From positions 57,788,053-57,852,052 of the forward strand of contig OX457027.1 in assembly GCA_949752745.1 (NCBI GenBank): a DNA stretch of 64,000 bases, in the 5' to 3' direction. Position numbers and translations under genes: made by a program. Every line of letters begins with the position of its first letter. The stretch's first letter is position 1. The stretch is from Protula sp. h YS-2021. Lineage: Eukaryota; Annelida; Polychaeta; Sabellida; Serpulidae. Of this stretch, positions 41,436 to 54,800 are shown one piece after another. Under the pieces are notes generated by a model. The model saw nothing but the letters and a program-made list of their open reading frames with translations. It made no database searches and had not been told where the DNA came from.

Positions 41436-44188
41436 TACAGGGTATGACTGTAACTGGGCTTTATTCCAAAGAATACGACAAACGCAATGAATAAGATCTG
41501 TTTTCAGCAGATAATAATCTTTATTTTTATAAAAAAAAATAATTTGCGTAACAAGACGTCAGCTGTTTTGATTCTACCTTCTAACAACATATTGTGAAAC
41601 AGTCCTGCTAAAGTCTGAACTGAAAAGGTAAAAAAGTTTTAACACTGTTTAAATTTTGTTCAAATTCACTGATGCTCTTCCGTAGCACACATTCAAAAAG
41701 AAACCAGTTACATTTAAGTTACATAAAAGTCTCTGGTAAATCTGAAATGCGATAGTTTATACACCGTTCGACCAGGAATTTCTCGGGGAAGTTCACATGA
41801 CTGTGGTCTCAGGTCTCAGTGAAAAATAATTAATGTTAGATGAAAATGTCGACAAAAAATACCTCAGTGACATCAGTAAATTGTGTAAACTTTCATGATT
41901 ATGTAACGTTGTCATTAAAAAAACAACCAAATAAACAAAAGCCCCCGTTGAGACAATAATTATTGCTGGATATCAGTGCGCATATGCTAGCTGTCATGTG
42001 ACCAACTTCTCATCTGTAATTTCCTGCAAAAAATGCCACGTGCTATAAATTACATAAAATAAACGATCGCGCGACGTCCTTGTTATTTACGCCTCCTCCC
42101 CTCCACCTCCCACCCCCCCCTGCCCACACCCGATTAAATTTTCAGTAAAACGACATGAATCGTGTCATGAATAGAAAATATGCTAAACACTTGACACGGG
42201 TTCACAACGTAAGCAACTTCTATGTTTGCAACAAAGTCAAACTTTTACATGAAAACGGTCATATAATTATTGGATATTTGTTGCAATACTGCATATGGAA
42301 ATATATATGATTTGGACTGACGTTTATAATCATATGTGACTTTGCAGCAACGAGAGTTTCGGCAATATTGTTTATGTGCATAAATATAGCAAGACGACTC
42401 GAAATATTTATACAGTTATATGAGGGACATTTTTTTCTCACTCAGTAATGCGGCTCGAACGAACATTTCATGTTTTTAAAGATAAATTAATGGTTCTATT
42501 ACCTAAATGAATTACGAAAATACAAACAAAAAATCGTAAAAAAGTTATTAAAATGCCATTTTTCTCAGATCTCTGAACTAAAAAGACAAACTTGATTCAG
42601 CATTCTTAAAAACAACGAACAACCGGTACTATGTGGTTGTTTTTTTTTTTCGGACACTTATTCTGAACTTACGATTAATAGATTTTTCCATAGCTGCATA
42701 CAAAGTTATGAAGCAATTTTCGTACCTTGAATACCTCTGCGTAATTTCATATCTTTTTTCTTTGTTTTCTATGAGAAAATTCGCATTATGGAATAAAATA
42801 TTGAAGATAATGTGTCTAAATTTCGTTCACACAAAATGGATTTACAGCTCATTTAACTAGAAGAGATTCTTTTATGACAAATACAGCAGAGACTCAGTTA
42901 TCAGTCAAACCGTTTAGACTTAAACAATCAGCTATTAGACAGTACATAACTCCTGTGTTAACATTTGGTGATTTTCAATTTCACATGCGATTTCACAAAA
43001 AGTAAGACGTTACAGATCAAAACAACCGGGTGAAGGCCTTAGTGTTAAAGTATTACAGTCCAGTACCTTCGAATGGAGAAAAAGCAGATTAATTCGACAG
43101 CATTCACATTCTTGAATAAAAATACTTTTAGAATTGTACACAATAGGGCTAAAACGAGGCAAACATAGTAAGCTTAAAGATATAGTATCCATTCGCAAAA
43201 TAGAGGGGTAGCGCAGTTTTTATTTTTATCACAAATCTAGGAAAAACTACCTACCATCTACCAAAGTAAACAAAATCTTTGTAGACTGAAAACAGTTTGT
43301 TATATATAAAATGAAAGGAAAACTAGTCTAGCATTTACAGCACCAATTTTTCCAAGTTCAACAATTCTATCTCACATCCATGAATTACAACACAGTATTG
43401 GATTGATTATCAGCATTCAAATATAAACAAAATGCAAAGATGCAAAAAACGCAATGGTCCCCGCTCTTTGCAATTCAGAGAGTAACACCTCAGCGTACTA
43501 AGTTATTACGGTGAGCATTTACTCAGTACTTTCTTGCAAAGAGTAATTACATAATGCTGAAAACAAAATTTAATTAACTGGTCTTCAACACTTCGTCTTT
43601 AGTTGCATTAACTGTCGCATAACTTACACTCTTGAGATCAAGACGGGACCACTTTCGTCTTTTAATAAACCACATATATGATCGAAAATATATTTGGCTA
43701 AGATGTGATTTACATATTTTGCGATTATCTGAATATGTACAATATTTTATGAGTCGTAGAAAAAAGAAGGCGATACATTAACGCCGCAAATTTTCTTTTT
43801 TTCATTGACAAATTCTGAACATAATAAGCGGGTAAAGGTCAATATTTTGCATCCGGGTATTCTGTGTGCAGTACAGTTAATAGCCTAAAATTGCTATGGC
43901 TATTTTTATAACTGAAATCCAATTTCATTTATTATTTTAGCAATTTTCGGGGTTCTGGCCCAAAACCAAAACCAACGTCGCCCACTTTGGTGCATAACAA
44001 AAGTGAACATCCAACTAAATGCTTTGTTTTTTTTTTTTATGCGATCTCGCGTTCACGCCTGAACATAATCTTGTGTGTGCGTTTAAAGCAATACTATGTA
44101 ACAAACACTATCTTTGGTTTACAGGCGTGGATTAAAATCCAGATCAGATTTATCTGATATAGTCGTCTACACACAAAAAAAAACAGCA

Positions 44189-44307
<119 letters not shown>

Positions 44308-44931
44308 GTAGTAAAGAGTCGAGTTTGAAATTCGTTTAATGCAAGGTTTAATTTCCAAGAAGAAAACCCAAGACTAGGTATTGTGTACTTTTGTGCGGAG
44401 AAAGCTTGTGATCTCGAACTTGCTGGGACCGGCAAATTTACTTATCGGAGATATCAGAGTCTCGGTTAACCGATAGTAATAAAAAGGGTTTTTAATGTTT
44501 GAGCTTGATAACAGCCTGGAGATAGCTAAATGCTCGAGACAACGAGGTTCCACTGTATTTGGAACTCTTATTATTCAAAGTCCTGAAATACAGAGGTAAT
44601 TTAACACTGGACAAATATGATACAGTTGTAAGATGCGGGACGCTTAAGCGACTATAGGAAATAGCAGCGGCTGGAACTGTAACCGTACACAGAACGCAGT
44701 ATTTGTGGAAGAATGCTGTTACAGTACCAGGATGCTGGCCCCTCGAACACATTACACCAAGTTAGTCTCAGACATGTTTTCAAATCACCCCTTGCCGGAA
44801 ATTAAACGGTGAAATTTCTGTTCCACTTACCCAGCATTTGTTTTAAACATAAGTCGGTAAACTTCCTAGTCCTTTCTCCAAATCCTTACATCACCAACTT
44901 AGTGACTATTTCTCTCTTTTTTGTGACTAAG

Positions 44932-45454
44932 GGGTCTAGGACACTTCCCCCGAACCAACTACCCCCCGGACTACTCCACCTTCCATTCCCCCCCCCCCCC
45001 CGAAAAATGCCCCCCATAGGGCAATTCCCCCAGGCATATCCCGCCCAAAAAATAACATATTTATATACACACATATTTTTTCCCGTAAAAATTCAACTTG
45101 TGTTTTAATTGCACTTTTGCCTCCCCTTTCAAGTGCACGTTCGCTGGCCTTACATGATGCAACTGCAGCAAATAATTAATCATTTGTTCGTTTAATTGCG
45201 TTCTTTAAAAGGGTTACCTAACGTTTAATTGCTTCAACTGCAATAAGATGATTTTCAGTTTGATTACATAAATTGCAATTGACGAACAGTGCGGGTTCAA
45301 AAGAAAAGAATAAAAGAAATTATTTGCTGTAAATATATTTTTCTTGGGGGATAGGCCTGGGGGAATTACCCTACGGGGGGGGGGGAATTGTTCGGGGGGT
45401 GGAAGGGAGAGTAGTCCGGGGGGGAGTTGGTTCGGGGGGAATTGTCCTGTTCCC
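44932..45454. mobile_element. Mutator-like foldback MITE with 9-bp target duplication
   Basis: The flanks GTGACTAAG at 44923-44931 and at 45455-45463 are identical 9-bp direct repeats. The termini GGGTCTAGGACACTTCCCCC and (inverse of the right end) GGGAACAGGACAATTCCCCC match at 16 of 20 positions. Inverted homology continues for about 120 bp in each arm, through blocks CCGAACCAACT, CCGGACTACTC and CAATTCCCCCAGGC. A 9-bp duplication with long inverted repeats is typical of Mutator-type elements. No transposase frame is present. The arms are C-rich on one side and G-rich on the other. Confidence 0.8.
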
Positions 45455-45463
45455 GTGACTAAG

Positions 45464-46094
45464 TACTTAAGTGCTCCAAGCGGGGGAGAGGGGGTGTACA
45501 TTAACGCAATAGCAGGTGAAAGTAAACGTGACTATCCGTGCCCGCGATGAAAGTCGGCTGTGAATTCGCAAAAACTGTCATAAATCCTGCTCATCTGAAA
45601 TGCAATCTGAAATGCAGATGACAGATGTGTCAGGGAAATGACAGATGTAAGAATAAACATTGTGTTACTCATTTGTGTTGTTCAATGAAAACCAGTTAGA
45701 GTTATTGTACCACCCAGCTGTGCTACTCAACACCCAACTGTGGTGTGTGCCAGCCGTCTGAAAGATGCTGCCAACAAAAAAAAACAATACCTTGATAGGG
45801 AACAGTTCTTCATTTTTGTATTCAACACTTTCTTTGTAAGTAAACATTTTTGTTTCAGTTCCCAGCACGAACAAAAGACAGGGGGCACTATGGACTTAAT
45901 TATTCCTTTAAACTGATTCACAACCAACTTAGCTCACGGGTGAACACTTGTGCTGATATTTGAGTAATATCACAAAGTATCTCGTGGTACTTCTATCATC
46001 TCACGAAGATCTCATTAAAATCTTTTCTTGCTCATACATCACAAGAGCCAGAGCGAAAAAAAAATTTTAAAGTTGTCATCACCAAAAAATTTGT
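45464..46094 (-). other. Downstream region of the Shisa-like gene
   Basis: Probable 3' untranslated region plus spacer. No AATAAA or ATTAAA on the minus strand was recognised. ATGACAGATGT is repeated twice near 45620-45650. Short frames are not supported. Confidence 0.4.
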
Positions 46095-46633
46095 TTAAAG
46101 AACTCGGTCACGGTGGTGTTCGTCATATGTAGGCGGGGGACATGCATGCATACTGGATGCACAACTCGGGCATGGGATGACGCCGGAAGTGGCAGTTTGA
46201 CTCGTTGCCATAGAGTTTCCACTGGTAGATCGCGGGTAATGCACATTCGCAAATGCTTGATATGTTGGTATGCTTGCGGTTGATGACTCTGAATTTAGTC
46301 TAGTATAACGAAGATCATTATTTGTGAAAGTAATAAAGGCACTGTCAGGAAATTCATCCATTTCTTCAACAGGGGGCGCCGATGGCTGCCCTCTCCGTGA
46401 TGGCATGTCTTCATATTCTCTTGGCAAGAGTTTGGTCTCACTGTTTGTACTGTCCGTAGAGAACTGGGTGACAGTAGATGGCGGGTGGCACATCGATGGC
46501 TGGCGGTTACTCGAGTATTGAGTGGCGCCTGGCGCACATGTTGATGACTGGCGGTTGAGCGGTTGCTGGTCGTCTGAAGACATTTGGGTGGCGTAAGGTG
46601 TCAATTTCTCGTCATTATTTGACTGCAGTGCGG
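46095..46633 (-). CDS. Shisa-like gene exon 5 (cytosolic tail, stop)
   Basis: 539 nt, acceptor TGTACTTTATTTCAG|, ends with TAA at 46097-46095. It encodes about 178 residues that are Ser/Thr/Gln/Pro-rich and predicted disordered, with SAPPVEEMDEFPD and a terminal ACPPPTYDE. It is more GC-rich than the introns. No canonical AATAAA on the minus strand was found in the 640 bp downstream. Confidence 0.8.
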
Positions 46634-48721
46634 CTGAAATAAAGTACAGAAAAATCAGTTAAAACCCAATGACTTTAGCATTTAAGTTTTTTTTTTTTTT
46701 GAGGGGGCGGGGGTTGGGTAATTATTTAAAGGCCATGGCAAATCACAAAACAGAGAAAGTAACAAAAATACAACTACTGTTTAACGTTTGCATCAATGCA
46801 AACATCTTAAATGCATGTGTGTATACTTAGAGAAATTCGAGGAAATTGAAAGTAAATTGTGTGCTTAACATTTTGTGGGTCTGAACATTTTGATAGTGAC
46901 TTGGAAACTATCTGAAGATGTCATAAAGAAATTTAAAAAAAAACAAAAAAACAAAAAATGAAGACTTACCGTTTGATTTTCTCAAGCAGGGAATATCACA
47001 GTACTCATTATCGTCTGAGTCATAGTTATAACAACAACACTTGACGATGCAAAACACGCAGCAGGCCAGCACCGCTAGGGGGCCGAGGATCGCCGGAAGA
47101 AGCACCTGCAGCGGTGGCGCCTCTGCTGGACTGGAGCCAAAATCAGAGCTGCTTTGCGATTGATGCAAAATTGGTTACCAGAGGACAGGGGTGAAGCATG
47201 CGGGAAATGCAGGCAAATGAAAAACAAACAAAAGCAAACAAAAACAACTGAGTTCATTCAATAAATAACACAAATTGCTCAAAAAAATAGAAATGATAAT
47301 AAACAATAACAATAATAATACTCATGCGTGTGTTGGCGATACAAAACACTGATATTGAAATTCAGGTATTCGAAATGGATTCAGAATAACGTGCGTTTTT
47401 GCATCTTGCAATATCAATACACGTGACAACTAAAATACTTAAGTAATTTACATTAGGAAATCGATGCGAGGTTAGTAAGATTCTGACTACTCCAACATGC
47501 TTGACAAACGCCAGGCTATTCCAGAAAATGTGCTTAAAGTGAGTACACTGCACGTCTTTGGATCCATACTTTTCTCTTTCCCACAGAACAAAAAAGGCCA
47601 AAAATAAGAACACATTATTCTCCTCCATCCCAGCATGAAATTCCATGCTAATACTTGCATTTTGACCATTCCTCAACCAAATACAATAAATGTATCGAGT
47701 GCTAATTGCCACCCTTTAAAACTGCTCCTCCTTCGGTCTGGAATAGCCCGACATAAACACACACATGCAGCAACATGCAAAGTAATAAAATTGGAAACTG
47801 GAGACAAAGTTTGAAGAGCGGGGAAAGTTCAGTGAAACTCAGCACAGGTTAAGTGTTTTCAAAGATCTTTAACTTAGTAGTTAATGGTCTTTGGTATTTC
47901 CAGTTGCAGGTGTGAGACAGTTATCAAAAATAAACAGGAGTACACATAGCATTTCATTATATAACTAGAAGCTCATTCCGCTAGCGAAATGTTAAACACT
48001 TGACAAAAATTAAAACGCAAAAATACTTCCTTCAGTGGGTTATTTCTTGAATAATATATTGCAAACAACACAGCTTGAATACGTCTTATAAGCCGAGTAG
48101 TGTTTGGCTTTTGTTGACTTAAGGTTTTATTGACTGACCAGGCAGTGTTATCTGTTTGCGCAGTGAGAGCTCGCACAAAGCTCAGCAACTGTGTTCAGTG
48201 CTGTGCATTAAATGCTACGCATTTACTTGCAAAAATACACTCTTTTCACATGGCGTTTTAACAAAGAAAACGAAATCAAAGACGAAAATAAAAAGTGACA
48301 TGCACATGTTCAGATCAAGCTCTTCATAACTCCCAAGTTTCATGGTCGTAGGGCCCATAGTGTCAGAGAAGAAGAAGACACAAAAAATCGGAAAAAGTGT
48401 CAAGAAGAAAAAAAAAAGGACGAATTTTGCTCGCACAAATTCATTTAACTCTTGCAAGCCAAAGGCTTGTCAAGTGTTAATAACCCTTCCTCAAATACAT
48501 TGAAATAAAATGGGTCGCAGTTTGGTTAATTTACAAAACGCAATGCTGTTGGCACAGTTTGAACTTTATTCTACCATTCTTCAGAAAAATTATTTATCTG
48601 AACGTTACTTTCAAGGGATATATTCAAAATAAGTAACCTAGTCCCGTTATTATCCCTCCCTCCCCCTGCGGAGTTAGCTGTTGGTCGCACTCGTTTAGAA
48701 ATAGCAAAAATAATCGTTCGT

Positions 48722-48815
<94 letters not shown>

Positions 48816-51800
48816 AGGAACAAAGTGGGAAAAACGGTGGGAACACTAGAATAAATATAAATGTGCGTTTGAAATAACTTCAATATACTTACAGCGTTTC
48901 TATGGTATCGTCACTCTGGATACACCGGAAAAGCTCTCCGGCTTGGTGGTATCTACAGCACATAACCTTGCGGTCAAACTCACAACAGCAGAAATCAGTG
49001 TTGGCCAGATACGTGTTAACACTGCAGGTGTGCGTGTAGCCCACGTATTGTTTATCCAGACACGTACCACCAGCGGTAAACTTGTCTAACTTGCTGCCCA
49101 TCGCTGTAAAAATGAAAAAAGTATCCTGCACCTGTATTCAATAGCATAACTCAAACTGATACAAGCAAAAACTTGAGCGTTTGCTCACAATTTGAGTTTG
49201 AGCTTTCCAGAGTCGAAACTGCTAAGTGTTAGACCCTTCCTGTGGTGGGCGGAAAAAATGTTTGCTTGTATTATTTAAAATGATTGAAATAAACTATGTT
49301 TGTCATGTTATGGGGAGAAACAGAAGGTCACTAGAAATCATATTTAACTTTAAGCCACCTCCATGGTGGTTCGAATCCAGCTCGAGTCTAGACTCATTTG
49401 AGTTAAGTTTTGCTTGTTGAATGAATGAAGCTCATACTCTGCTCAAATTTTGGGTTTCAGCGTGATTTTGAGCCACGTTACTGAACACAGGCGCTGGATG
49501 AAGTGTAAGTTAATTTTTATACTTAAATAAACTTCTCATGCCTTTAAAACTAAGCAATTGTAAAGAAGCAATATTTTTGTTTCCGATGCAAGGTAAATTC
49601 ATGGGCATTTTGTTAGTTCTTACTGGCTCTGGTTAGAATTTCGAATTTCTAGAACAATCACTAACATTCCAGTTCTTGTTGAATATAAATAACTCTGTAT
49701 TGTCGGGCATTGCCTTTGAATTTAATGTCAAGAAAACAACGCAAAAATACACTTATTAACTTCCAACCACGTTTTAGGAAAACCATTTTCCTTAAGTATG
49801 TTATGGAAACATAATTTCATCCTAAGGAAAACTTCAATATGGAATAACAAACGGTCTCTCCAATAGCAGTCTGGGCGGTTTTAAATATAGTTTCGAATGT
49901 ATCGAACTGGTTCTAAAAAGTAACAAACTGTAACAAAGGAAGATATCCACACTGTTTTGTATTTAACTTTCAATGATAGAAACCTAAGATATAGACTAAT
50001 ACAGTTATTCACGTGCACAATACAGAAAAAGACTGATTGCCATATTAAGTTTCCCACATACTATTAATACCAGGTAATTTAAGCGACTTGATTTCAACAC
50101 ATGCATAACTTTTTTCTTGCGTTTTAGACGTTATATGTCTACCAATACATCAAACTTTGTATCATCTACTATAATTGTGCGTTTATATTTTTCGGTCTCT
50201 GATGCCTTTTCCGATTAAGAAACATTTCTTTTGCATAATGTACAGCAACAAGGGAGAAACGAAATTAATTTCTGAGATAGGAGTTCCAAATTACATCTAT
50301 TGTCACAGCGGTGTTGAAAAAAAGGTAACATTCAATGGCTGCCCCTTAGTGTGTGAGACGCGAGTAAGAAATGGTACATGTCATGCAATTAGGGATGAGA
50401 AAATGGCAGCATTATGGACCATGATTGAGATACGCAAGCACAAAATGGAGTAGAAGACGATGAATGGCACCTGTTAGAGAGACATCAGGCTGCCTTTGTC
50501 ACATGACCTTTTCCAATTTTTTTGGCTACAGTAGAGCAATTTAGACCATATTGTTGTTGTTTTTCTCATACTCTGAACAGACTTTGGTTGAGAATTGCAA
50601 CCAAAATGACGCGAAAAATTTGCCCATTCGCCATAAGATAAGGGAATCCAAAACGGTTTTCTAAAATCGCCTGGTCAAGCTACTCTGACAAGGTTTTCCC
50701 CAACAACACTGGATTTTTTTCCCGAAGGAATTAATTTACAATTTTGGCCCTTTGCTTTTGATTCAACGACAGAAGGTTCCCCCTCCTCCCCTCCCCCCAC
50801 AGAACATATTTTTCCGACAGTAGATAGGCAAATGCGGCATTAATTCAGTTTTTCCGATTCTTCTTTGTTATAAAAAATGGTATTAGTTTATTGGCAGAAG
50901 ATTTTTTAATTCCATAAGTTTCTTTTATTGACATTTTTAAAAGACTAACGACATCAGATTTCAAAAAGACAAATATAACGCACAAAGCCTTTTTGTGCTC
51001 CACATTTTAAAATATAGCTATTTAATGGTCTGTGAAGCCCTTTAAGCCTCTTTATGTAGGCAGCTGATGGTTTAAATCTATAATTCTTTTTTATTTAAAA
51101 TAAATAACTAGAAATGTCCAAGGACATTGGGACCAGAGGAGATTTATTGAATTGAAAAGACAAATAGTCTCAGTCTTTTTTTTTTAATTTAGAAATGAAA
51201 AGTTCCTCTACCCCTTCCCCATTTATAAGACACTCACAAGACACTTGACCAAAGCGATGTGAGCAAAATTATTTGAGTTTCAGTATTTTGAAAGCCCCCT
51301 TTCTCCGTGCCCCCCCCCCCCCCCCCCCCACACACACACACAGTTTGGTACTTTCTGGCGGATTATAGCACACGAAGGTAACAGCACCACCTGAGCAATA
51401 TCCACGTTTTGACAACCGCAATCTTTCCTTTCAATTTTTTTTTGTTTCATTTTAACATACAAGTAAGTCCAAGAAGTCATTTCTCGGCGCTGAAGAATTT
51501 CATTACGCGCACGTAGAAAATCGATAAACTATAAAAGCCATACCTGCTTCTCTGCAGCTTTCGGATTGTTGCTTGTTGCATGACGTCACTGAAAAACAAC
51601 AATTGCTTCATTTTAAAATAAAATAAATAAATCACTTCTCTGCCGTATATAAAAATAGATTCAGATTTATTAAAGCATCAATTACAACAAGTTGACAAAT
51701 GATCGAAACCCCGTAAAAGAGACTATCGGAAAATGAACAGCACTGAAAACAGATCGGTTGCAGATGAACAATGCATCGCAAACAGGCAGTTGGCAGATAA

Positions 51801-54800
51801 GAATGCTGATTTCCCCTGTATCGATCACCTGTCTTATCATAAAATATTTTCACTTTAATTGATTCACAGATATATCCAAATCAAACCATTTTTGTAAATC
51901 TAAATAATTAGCATATCTCTAAATTATTAAGAAGCATTTCTAAATGTGAAGAAATATTTTTAAATATTTAAAGGAAACTCTGTTTTAGTTAGTTTTAGTT
52001 TTAGCTATTTATCAATTACGGTAATATTGTATGGAATGCCATTTTCACATTTATTAGGAATTATTGATATTAATTAATTAATTAATTAATTAAATTAATT
52101 AACTAACTAATTTTTGATCTCAAAAATTTATTTGTTAAGATCAAGAATTTTTTATATAAAAATTATTTTTTTAAATCAAGAATTAATTTTTGCTTTCTGT
52201 AATTATATTTTTGATATCTCTAAATGTATTCTTGATCTAAAAAAATAATTTAAATGATTTAATAATTGATCTCTAAAACCTCTAAAAACCAATTCTTGAT
52301 GGCAGAAATGAAATAATTGTTGGCAAAATCTCAATTCTGAGCTCAATAATTTATTTTGCTTTTATTTGTATCAAGAATTTATTTCAGGTATCGTTACTTT
52401 AGAATGAGACTTTTATAATTTATATTTTGAAATCTGCAAATGATTTTTTTTACCTTAAAAATTAATTTTTGACATCAAAATATCATTCTATGTTTTTAGA
52501 ATTCATTTAGAAGCACACATCTGTGAATAAAATAATGACTGGTCCTCGTATACAGAGCCTTTTTTAATTTTTTTTACTATACAAAAAGAAGCCATTCTTG
52601 AGCTCAAAAACTGTGTTATTATTATTGATATCAATAATTCAAGTTTTTATTTCCGAAATTTAATTGACGATTTGTTAAAGTTAATACAAATGTGTGTATC
52701 CTTAATATATTTCAAGTTTGGAAAATTGAATTTTCGATCTCAAAACTAAATTGTTGCCATCTAAAATTCAATTAGTGATAGCAAAATATAAATTAATGAG
52801 ATCTACATTTATTTATTGATAGCTTTAATTATATTTTAATGTCAAAAATAAGCATTTACTGTTGAAACGACATTCCATAATAGCGCTCCACTACGACTTT
52901 TTTTCCAATTTAATCCACATTTAGAGATATCTCTAAATGGTCTAGGTTTTTCTACAATTGAATAATGTATATGAGTAGTCTTATTTTTGTATCTCTCTAT
53001 TTCATTTAGATAATCTAATTTATACACCGGCTCGCATCTTTTATATAATAAGTTATATCCGCTTTTAAAGGTATTTCGAATGTTCTGCACAGATATTATG
53101 ATTCAGTTTTTTTCTCACTATTTAAACATTTCTCTAATTATTTAAAGATATATTTAGATATATTCTAAAATAAATATATATATCCTTAAATAAATATATC
53201 TGTTATCAAAGTAGAGATATCTTAAATTAAATAAGAAATATCTCTAACTTTTTTTATTTTGAATTAATATGAATACGTTATTCCATAAAATAATAACAGA
53301 TCTGGTTTCGTGTTTAAGAAATCCGATGTGTGATTTCAGTTGATCGCGTTATATGTAGATAAAAAGTCTATAAACGAGAAACAATTTTAAACCTTTTGAG
53401 GTAAATATTCCTTTGCCCCAGATTAACTGACCCAAGCTGCATACGTGCAGTAAGTGTTTGATAAATACTCCCTTGACATATTATGCACTCCATTGCGCAA
53501 GTCTTCATTAGAGAATCAGCGAGAATGGAATATTGAACAACCACCGACCAACAAAATGCTGAAACCGGCGACGGACAAAAAAAACCGACGACGGACAAAA
53601 AAACAGGATACTGGATGTTTGCGGCGCTGGGATATTTTGTTTGCAACAGTAAAGGGACAAAAAGAACCCTCGATTCCACCCAAAACCAATTCTGTATGAG
53701 ATATATTTGTAGTTCCCCATCATTTCTTTTGTTTCATTGTAGGATCATTTTTAGATTACCACTCAGCTTTTTCTTGGTCGCGTTTTATGCTCTACGCCTG
53801 CGGCGTTCGAGAAAACCTTTGTTGAATCCGATAAGATATTACGTAAAAAATAAACCCTATAAAATACGCAAATTGTATACAGGTGCATGTTGTAAATGAA
53901 TGATTTCTATCGTCAAGCGTCTGGCCTGCTGATATCATTCATCATTTGCAAAATTATGCAACCGAAAATCTGGCAGCCCTGGGCGGCCGCTCAGTTGGTA
54001 TGTTCCACTTCCGAAATTACCATGAAAAAAGTAGGAAGTGAGGACATTTTGATGTGAAAAAACAAAAAGTGTGAAACAAAGCGACGAAGGTGAGTTATTT
54101 AGATATCGGCATTAGAATTGCAAATGAATCTTAATGAGATACAATGCAAATGTATACATAGCCTTTGTCATGTTTGATATAATCAAATCCTAACATTAGC
54201 CTCGAGAGACGCGCAACTCGGACATTGCAAACTGTTTTAATGAATTTATTTAGTAAATTGTAAATATATATGGCAGCTTTGATTCAAATATTTACTCCGG
54301 ATGAGTCTGTCATTCTACATTAGTCTGCAAGATGGTAAGAAGGTTTTGGTTTCAAGCAAAGCTATCTAAATTCTTTATTATAAGGAAGTGGATCACTCAT
54401 AGGCTGCCAAGCTTGAAAAAAGGAAACAAATGTTGACCAGTTTATTTTAGTAAGTGTGGTGTTTTGCTGATGAGAGGCGAATTATCAAGGTGACCAGTAA
54501 ACTTTCGGATGTCGATCCAACTGCAAACATTAAATATGGTTGAAATCTGGTTGGTCGCAGCCACAGATTAAGGTCTAATCATCGTCTTTCACGCAAAGTT
54601 GAACAGCCTTCGGTAAAGAGTGCTGTTTAGACGACTGATCAATGATATTATTGGCATGGCATCGGAAAATCGACGTTGCGCAGACGTTGGGGTAACAACA
54701 AAAATCATGACAGGTGGCTTCGAAAATATATTGAAATGAAGAAGTAAATATATCGCAAATACCCACCTACTTTCGAAAAAATATTCATGGAAATAAATGG

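Larger units (their letters stand above)
47149..48892 (-). other. Shisa-like gene intron 3
   Basis: Contains the hairpin-ended element (47965-48482) and the (TAA)n tract. A 116-codon frame at 47362-47712 begins with a non-ATG codon and lacks recognised features; it is not called. Confidence 0.6.

Noticed and set aside
50199..50453. 83-codon plus-strand frame MPFPIKKHFFC... in Shisa-like intron 2
   Set aside because: Has an ATG and a few cysteines but no homology, no splice partners and no promoter sign.
52842..53090. Minus-strand frame with acceptor CTGTGCAG and donor ACA|GTAAAT in the Shisa-like intron 1
   Set aside because: Phase is incompatible with exons 1 and 2 of that gene, no family was recognised, and the context is repetitive AT-rich DNA.
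53975..54010. tRNA-like GGGCGGCCGCTCAGTTGGTA
   Set aside because: Only an A-box-like start; no B box or cloverleaf could be traced, so no tRNA gene is called.
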